This document shows, in pieces, positions 57,951 to 64,000 of a DNA stretch of 64,000 nucleotides. The position numbers were made by a program, and so were the translations under genes. The number at the start of each line of letters is the position of its first letter. Position 1 is the first letter of the stretch. Location: contig JNEU01001045.1 in NCBI GenBank assembly GCA_000697475.1, positions 1 through 64,000 of the forward strand. Direction: 5' to 3'. This DNA is from Lichtheimia corymbifera B2541 (Eukaryota; Mucoromycota; Mucoromycetes; Mucorales; Lichtheimiaceae). The notes below the pieces were generated by a model. It searched no databases. It was not told the origin of the DNA and saw nothing but the letters and a program-made list of their open reading frames with translations.

Positions 57951-59337
57951 ATGGAGGAGCTGAGCACAGCGGCAGTCGCAGCAGCCTATATTTTGGTCAC
58001 ATGGCACGCGTTCATGGTCTGTTTAAGTTTGCTCGGACAATACGTTGGGTAAGTTCTCTCCCTTCTCCCCTGATGGACGAGTTCCCTTTCTTCTTCATGT
58101 CTCCATTCATGCCATTCTTTCTAGTCAGACACGCTACAAGCGGAATGCCCCTGTTCCAGCATTTGACAGTACAAGCAATGTGCCTGGTGTCTCGATCCTA
58201 CGACCGTTAAAAGGCATGGACCTGGATTTGGCTGACAATCTGCGATCGTCGTTTGAACAACGTTATCCCAAGTTTGAGACTATCTTTAGTGTGGCTGACA
58301 GCAATGATCCCGCTATCGATATTGTGGAGCAGCTTCAAAAAGAGTATCCGGATGCAGATTGCAGGTTGATTATAGGCAAGTAAGCGCGCATGTCCGTGTC
58401 AGTGTCAGGTCAAAACTAAACGTTCTGTGTAGGTGATCGACCTGCTGGTATCAATCCCAAGGTGAACAACATGGTACGATCCTATGAAAGTGCAAAGTAC
58501 GACATTATCTGGATTCTCGATTCGAATGTCCATGTGGGTCGTGATACGCTTTCTCGTTCGGTGGCAGCCCTTCAGCAACCTGGTATCGGCTTAGTACATC
58601 ATCTTCCAGTCGCCATGCAACCAGAATCCTATGCAGCGCAAGTGGAACATCTCTTTTTGGATACCAATCATGCCAAAATGTACTTGGCTATCAATGCGGT
58701 TGGCTTGGCTTCATGCGTGATGGGGAAATCCAACCTGTATCGACGATCGGATCTTGACAGGGCTGAAAAGGGAGGATTGGCAGCATTCGCAAAGTATATG
58801 GCAGAGGATAATATTGTCGGTGAAGCATTATGGCATATTGGATTACGACACAGCATGACAGCAGATACGGCATGTCAAGTACTGGGAAGGATCAGTCTCA
58901 AGGAATATTGCAAACGTCGTGCAAGATGGGTGCGTTTACGAAAGTACATTGTCACCGCAGCTACGCTTACCGAGCCATTTACCGAATCCATCGTATGCGG
59001 ATTGTTGGGTGCTGTGGGATGGTACTTGTTATGGGGTGTATCGATACCACGGTTCTTTGCTCTCCATTGGTTGGCATGGTTTATCAATGACTACGGCTTA
59101 TATCATCGTCTGGTGAGCACGGCGTCGTATTCAAAAAAGAGAGGACATCCCCATGAGCCATTGGATCTTTTCAAGTTTACACGCGCTTGGTTATCACGTG
59201 AGATTCTGGCATTGCCTCTTTACTTGTTTGCTATGGCGGGGACAAAGATTACGTGGCGCGGACAAGATTATCGATGTTTACGCGATGGAACAGCTATCGA
59301 GACCGATTCGCTATCCTTATTAGCCGATCCACTTTGA
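57951..59337 (+). CDS. GCS1: Ceramide glucosyltransferase (GT21), 417 aa
   Basis: Exons are 57951-58048, 58125-58375 and 58433-59337. The joins give 417 codons plus TGA. The second intron begins GCAAGT (GC-AG), the only donor that keeps the frame and yields RLIIGDRPAGINPKVNN. The family transfers glucose from UDP-glucose to ceramide at the Golgi/ER membrane. Visible GT21 features are an N-terminal membrane anchor (about residues 8-30), Asp motifs VADSND (D91) and WILDSN (D146), EDN at 241-243, and RRARW at 278-282, the (Q/R)xxRW signature. Hydrophobic segments follow near 297-345. Human UGCG is 394 residues, so the length fits. It is the first step of glucosylceramide synthesis. Neighbours do not suggest a pathway cluster. 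Confidence 0.94.
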
Positions 59338-59348
59338 TAGATACAATG

Positions 59349-59379
<31 letters not shown>

Positions 59380-59896
59380 CAACTTGTACAGGAATAGGAT
59401 CATTACTTTATATATATCTACATGTCAAAAAATTGCATTATAGTACACCGCATTGCTTTTTCATCACCTGACTACGATATAATAAAGAAGATGAATATTA
59501 TTGCAGAGCTCTATATACCGGATTAAAGGCCAGAGTAATATTATCATGCTTGTCTAAAGCGACAAGTGATCCTCGTTAAGGATGCAAGTCGTCATCATGA
59601 TCCAGCAAGCCAGCATGGATCGTGCCATACCAAAACTAGTTACCACCACAACAACCACGTCATCTAAAATATACAAAGCGAGGTTACGACTTGAGTAGAC
59701 CCAAGATTGATCGAGCATATATAGCGTTTCATGTTGGCATAGACACACACACGCGTAGATTTTACACGGAGGATAGCAAAAGCTATTCATTTAAAACAAA
59801 AGAAAACCAGAGGGTGTCTTTTTCAAAAAGGGGAGTTGGATTGCCAAGATTTGGGTAAATGTACAAAGGTGAAAGAGAAAAGAATAGCTACACCAC
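59338..59896. other. Convergent intergenic region between glucosyltransferase and C2 genes
   Basis: A short CA run (59348-59366) and AT-rich DNA with AATAAA at 59480 on the plus strand. No gene. Confidence 0.55.
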
Positions 59897-60515
59897 TTAA
59901 GCATCGGCATTAAAGCGAACGTTGAGGTGGACCTTGCCGTGGTCAGAAAGGTGAAGGTGAGCGGGAAGCTCAACCCATTCATCAATCTCATTGCCTTCAA
60001 AAGCAGAGCTGATATCGAGCTTGCCTTCACCAATCTTTTCCGAGTCCAAAGTATCCTTGTCAAGGACCTTGAGGTAGATCTTGTGCTTGCTGGAACCTTC
60101 TTCAATGGGGAAGGTGAATTCTTGGTCCCAGACTGGGTTATCGGCGTTCTTGAGGACCTCGGTGCGTTGCTTGTACTCCTTGTCAAGCCAGAGCTCACTA
60201 AAAAGACGCATGTTAGCATACGTGTATATATGCAAACATGTTTCAGGTGTCAAATGTGGTTCTTACACAAAGGCATCGTTCTAAAATAAAGAGTAAGGTT
60301 ATTATCAATTCATCTTGTCTACTACTTTTTCAAAGAGACTTACGTGACCAAAGGTGTCTTCGTTCTTCAAGTTTTCGGCTTCGACTATTAAAAGAGGATC
60401 ATGTTAAGCGATGACAAGACCACACCACACCATGGATACATATATGTTTGGGACACGATAACTTACTGACACGAACAACGAGGGTACCGCGGGGAGCAGA
60501 GTGTTGAGACAACAT
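59897..60515 (-). CDS. Single C2-domain protein, 134 aa
   Basis: Four exons on the minus strand: 60515-60467, 60384-60344, 60280-60267 (14 bp) and 60197-59897. The frame joins through all three introns to 134 codons plus TAA. The protein is one C2 sandwich: GTLVVRV on the first strand, NLKNEDTFGHNDAFVEL on loop 1 (Asp positions partly kept), TEVLKNADNPVWDQEFTFPI on the typical 'NPvWnE.F.F' strand, and LKVLDKDTLDSEKIGEG on loop 3 with D-x-D. It probably binds phospholipid in a calcium-dependent way, though one calcium-ligand position in loop 1 looks substituted. No membrane anchor. Small stand-alone C2 proteins are common in fungi and plants. Confidence 0.92.
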
Positions 60516-62300
60516 GATGATAAATGTGAAAGAAAGTAACGAAATAGCAAGGATGAAACGGATGCTTGTATTTATATCAACGCGAAGACGACGACGACAT
60601 GGCTCGTTCTCACAAAAGGAGGATACCCCATTTTTGGGTTGGCCAGCTGGACCAAAGGTCAATGGATGTTTCGATCGAGGCTGCTGTGTAACGGAAAACA
60701 ACACAGCAAGATGCACCATTGACAGCACCCCCCCTCTTTTTATTTCATCACTGTGCTGCTGCTGCTGCTGTCAATGGGGAAATGGGTGTCGGTGTATTAC
60801 CTTGGATCATGCCAAGACCTGAGTCCAGGGATAGTAGCAATGAACAAACCCAACGCAGGATGCGGTGTGGTACTAAAGAGAGAGTGCTGTGGCGAGTGTG
60901 TGGTGTCTTGTGTTACATTGAAACGCGTCTCGTCGCCCTGTCCAAGCGGTGTATCACATTGACACTGTTCTCTCCCACTCGCATGATCTTTCTTCCTTTA
61001 TATCCCTTTTGCATGCATCGGCCCGAGAACATGTAACGTTTCATGTTGACGCGTCTTTTTTTTTCAGAGTAGTGCTGTGTGTGAAATTGTTGTTGGGAAA
61101 GCAGGCCATTTCGTAATATCATGATGTATATATTACATAGGTACATAGGCGTACAGGCAAGCAGAGGGGATTATGATGATGCAATGCTGTTGGGGATTGA
61201 CGAAACTTTAAGGCGTGGGACTATTGTCTCCATCGGCACACATGCTATTCTCTTGTTCCAATATGCACATTTTGTTGCCATCATCATCCAAGAAAGCATC
61301 TTCATGTCCATTTTATTTCATCCCATTGACCATAAAGTACAGTAACCAACATACGTATGTGCGTGATAAAAACACGTGTCAAAAATAAAACGCCCATATT
61401 GAATATAGGATACTGTAGAGCTTGCTATGTATGTACGTGGCGACGTGTTTCTTTTCAAGAGCAGACGTCAAAACAACCAAACACGGGATACACGACAAGG
61501 AAATTGATTGGATGTGATTCGGAAGAGATATGCCGATACACAATGTACCACATCCTCTTTCCATAATAGAACATGCCTCCTGCAAAGGTGTAAAGCAGGT
61601 AATCAGGGTAGTGTAGGGTATCCCTGTTACTGAGAAAAGCGATAAGATTTGATACGTTAAGATGGTATCCATATTATGCGAAGATTTGCACTTTGAACAT
61701 GTAGCGTAGTAGATATGGCTGCAGTAATTCAGATAAAGGCGTTCATGCTCCTCCTAAACTTTTAGTGAGGACGACCAAGAATAGAAGAGGAGTATCCCTT
61801 TTTATTTGGAATAACGAGGAAATGGGTGGTTTATTCCAAACGGTTCGGTGTGAAAATAGCAGTAGTTTCAGTAACAGGATGATGCATGCTGGAAATGTCG
61901 TGGTCGCATTACTACCACCACCATAGTGATAGTATAGTGCTGATAAGATTGGTCACAAGGGTGGGGAAGGAACAAAGAGGATTCTAAATGACTACTTTCA
62001 TATTATTGCCCAGCACGATCTATGGTAAACACCTGAGAGAGCATTGCATCAAGGGAACACAAAACCACCGGAAGTCCCAGAAGCTGCATATAATAAAGGA
62101 TCGTGTCTCTGTAAGAGCAAAAATGGTTAGAGTATATGATAGCACATGCAGTAAAGGCATCAGGCGTGAGGGTGTGTGAAGATGATGGGTGTGGAGGGGA
62201 TAAAAAATTAAGCAGGCGTCGCGTCTTTCAGACAAGTTTTTCTTTCTTCTTTCCCTCTCGTCACCACTTTTTCTAACACCACAACATTCACGCTACCAGC
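60516..62300. other. Intergenic, no gene assembled
   Basis: A (GCT)n strip lies at 60750-60770, and short frames on both strands have no support. CT-rich leader-like sequence lies at 62240-62280 just before the next coding-like region. Confidence 0.45.
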
Positions 62301-62310
62301 CCAATTTCAA

Positions 62311-63815
62311 TGAAGAAGGAAACCACTTGTTGCTTTGAACACCTCTCTACCATTTACAACCTCCATCGCTCTGCACGGTCTTGGTGTCGACGCTAAGCAG
62401 CCCATCGCGTCCTTGGATCCCAACAGCCAATGCAGTCGAACCACAACAATGAGCGTGTATTTCTTGTCCGAAGCAGCATATGGCGTTATCAGTACATCGT
62501 TTCAAGCCTGTAAACGCTTCAACTACTATGTCAAAGATGGTGGTTCCTCGTGCCTGTAAAAGGTGGATACGGCTCTAGTAGGCGTGGTCGAGGGTAAGTA
62601 TCATCGTTGGAGGAGTGATCATTAAGAGCTTTTTTTTCGCTAAGGATGCGTGTTTACAGCAATGGGTCCATATGTCACATCTTGCGGCCAATGTAACGTT
62701 GAGTAGCCTTTTATTATCCATGCGTATGCCAATGCAATCATGATGTTGGGGTAAGGATACAGGGATGGTCTGGTTGGGTGAACAAGGTATTGAATGCAAG
62801 CATCTTTTTTTCCAAAGGTGGCAATTTTCAACGCTTCATCAATTCATGGCATGTGGTCGCGAAGGATCTGTGGATACTTTGGAAGCCAAGCAAGTGTATA
62901 TGAGCATCTCAACACTGGAGTGGATTGCATGACACGCTACCTGCACACTGGCAACGTGACCATGGCTTTGGCGCTTAACCACAGCATTTGATTCCATCTG
63001 CAGTTTGTGATGGTGGTGGCGGTTGGTATCCTGACATTGCACTTTGATCACCATTGCTTATTACTGGAAACCTGAACGACCGCTGGAATGGACCATTTCG
63101 TCTAAGGAACAGATGGAGATACTCAAACATTCGACATGCAGCTGCTTGGATGTTCGACCAATACGTGACAGCATTCTGGTTACATATCAACTGGATCATG
63201 GATCAAGTCAAGAGGAGAAAGCTGAGGAGAGCTACTTTTGGATGAGCACAATGGGCGTCAAGTATCATGTGGAAAGAAGTCGACAATGACATACAAGGTT
63301 GCAATACAGAGGATCTCCATATTTTCGGCACCTCAAAGTTTTCCACAAGATCGGCTACACCATCCACTGCTATGTACCCCTCATCCATATCGCTATTTTC
63401 CACATGTCCCAAGGATCCACTGTATTGGTTACCTGATTGGATAATGGAGACCAGTGATGAGACCACAACACAAGTCGACCATGACCACGCAGCCTTTATC
63501 AAGTTTCATTATCAAGAGATGCTCATGACTTCAACTGATGGGAATATGGATATGGTTCCACGTTATCATTATTGACCAACGCTCGTCTTCATGTCGTCCC
63601 AACACTCGTCATTGCAAATCCATCGCTTATATCTGGCGTCCAGTATGTTTCATGAGATCTTGGGAGGGTTATCTCCAGAACTTACCGCCATGGTTACATC
63701 ATTCCCTTGGATACGAGCATGCTTTCCTATGCAGCAGCACGCGCCGTTCTGTATCGCCACAAGGTTCCTCTTTATGATGCTTTCGTCCACCAAAGGTAAA
63801 ATGACGGTCGTGTAA
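62311..63815 (+). pseudogene. Unassigned coding-like region, probably decayed
   Basis: A plus frame at 62335-62559 contains SVYFLSEAAYGVISTSFQACKRF. Further pieces are 63054-63245 (WMFDQYVTAFWLHINW), 63267-63575 (STCPKDPLYWLPDWIMETSD) and 63591-63815 (MFHEILGGLSPELTAMV). Stops and frame changes separate them, and I could not place introns convincingly. The family was not recognised. The region may continue past the end of the window. Confidence 0.3.
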
Positions 63816-64000
63816 TACACGAAGAAGAAGCAATCTCTCATGAAAGCTTTCTTTTTCCGCTTGAATAAAACAGCTGGGATGACATTGGGTTCTATGGTGA
63901 TGATGCTATCAAGAGACACGGCGCGTTGGGATAGAGGAAGGATAAGCAAGGGCACATGCGATCATCTACATACAGCGATCACAAAGGAACAACTGCAGGA

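Overview
The window is nuclear DNA of a filamentous fungus. Genes are cut by many short introns (about 50-100 bp, mostly GT-AG), coding islands are separated by AT-rich microsatellite-bearing DNA, and nothing resembles bacterial operons or ribosome binding sites. The Hsp110 chaperone, a GT21 ceramide glucosyltransferase, a DUF4203 membrane protein and a single-C2 protein are eukaryotic. The mix, together with a PD-(D/E)XK-like protein of a type I associate with Mucorales, suggests Mucoromycota and perhaps a Lichtheimia-like species. That placement is inference and was not tested.

Two kinds of territory alternate. Quiet housekeeping islands hold an Hsp110/SSE1 chaperone (18.0-20.6 kb, minus), a seven-helix DUF4203 protein (21.7-22.7 kb, plus), a Myc-like bHLH regulator (31.9-32.6 kb, minus), a PD-(D/E)XK-like protein with a 50-bp minisatellite at its 5' end (34.9-36.75 kb, minus), a ceramide glucosyltransferase (58.0-59.3 kb, plus) and a C2 protein (59.9-60.5 kb, minus).

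Between them lies a mosaic of duplicated DNA carrying six members of one gene family with the three sequence blocks of HET (heterokaryon incompatibility) domains. Copies A (0.6-1.9 kb, minus), B (25.9-27.3 kb), D (44.8-46.1 kb) and E (47.0-48.3 kb) can each be assembled into an open three-exon gene of 399-431 codons. Copies C (29.9-31.4 kb) and F (52.1-53.5 kb) are broken by nonsense codons and frameshifts. Five of the six are preceded on the same strand by a full, diverged or remnant copy of an unrecognised, decayed unit called X here; E follows D directly. A second unit, Y, follows X at 41-43 kb and follows HET copy F at 54-56 kb. The shared order suggests an ancestral X-HET-Y block that was duplicated, inverted and partly deleted. 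Two long inverted-repeat pairs result: 0.37-2.35 kb against 51.76-53.76 kb, and 2.37-6.49 kb against 37.24-41.24 kb.

Other mobile or repetitive content is a decayed hAT transposase (50.15-51.3 kb, minus), arrays of a degenerate ~180-bp repeat inside X units, (AC)n and (CCACAA)n microsatellites, and a 72-bp hairpin element at 43 kb. The 7-17 kb, 27-29 kb, 33-34 kb and 60-64 kb stretches hold only hypothetical or decayed coding sequence that I could not name. The best candidate for an undescribed system is the X/HET-like cluster, a possible allorecognition or immune locus. No function is shown by the sequence itself.
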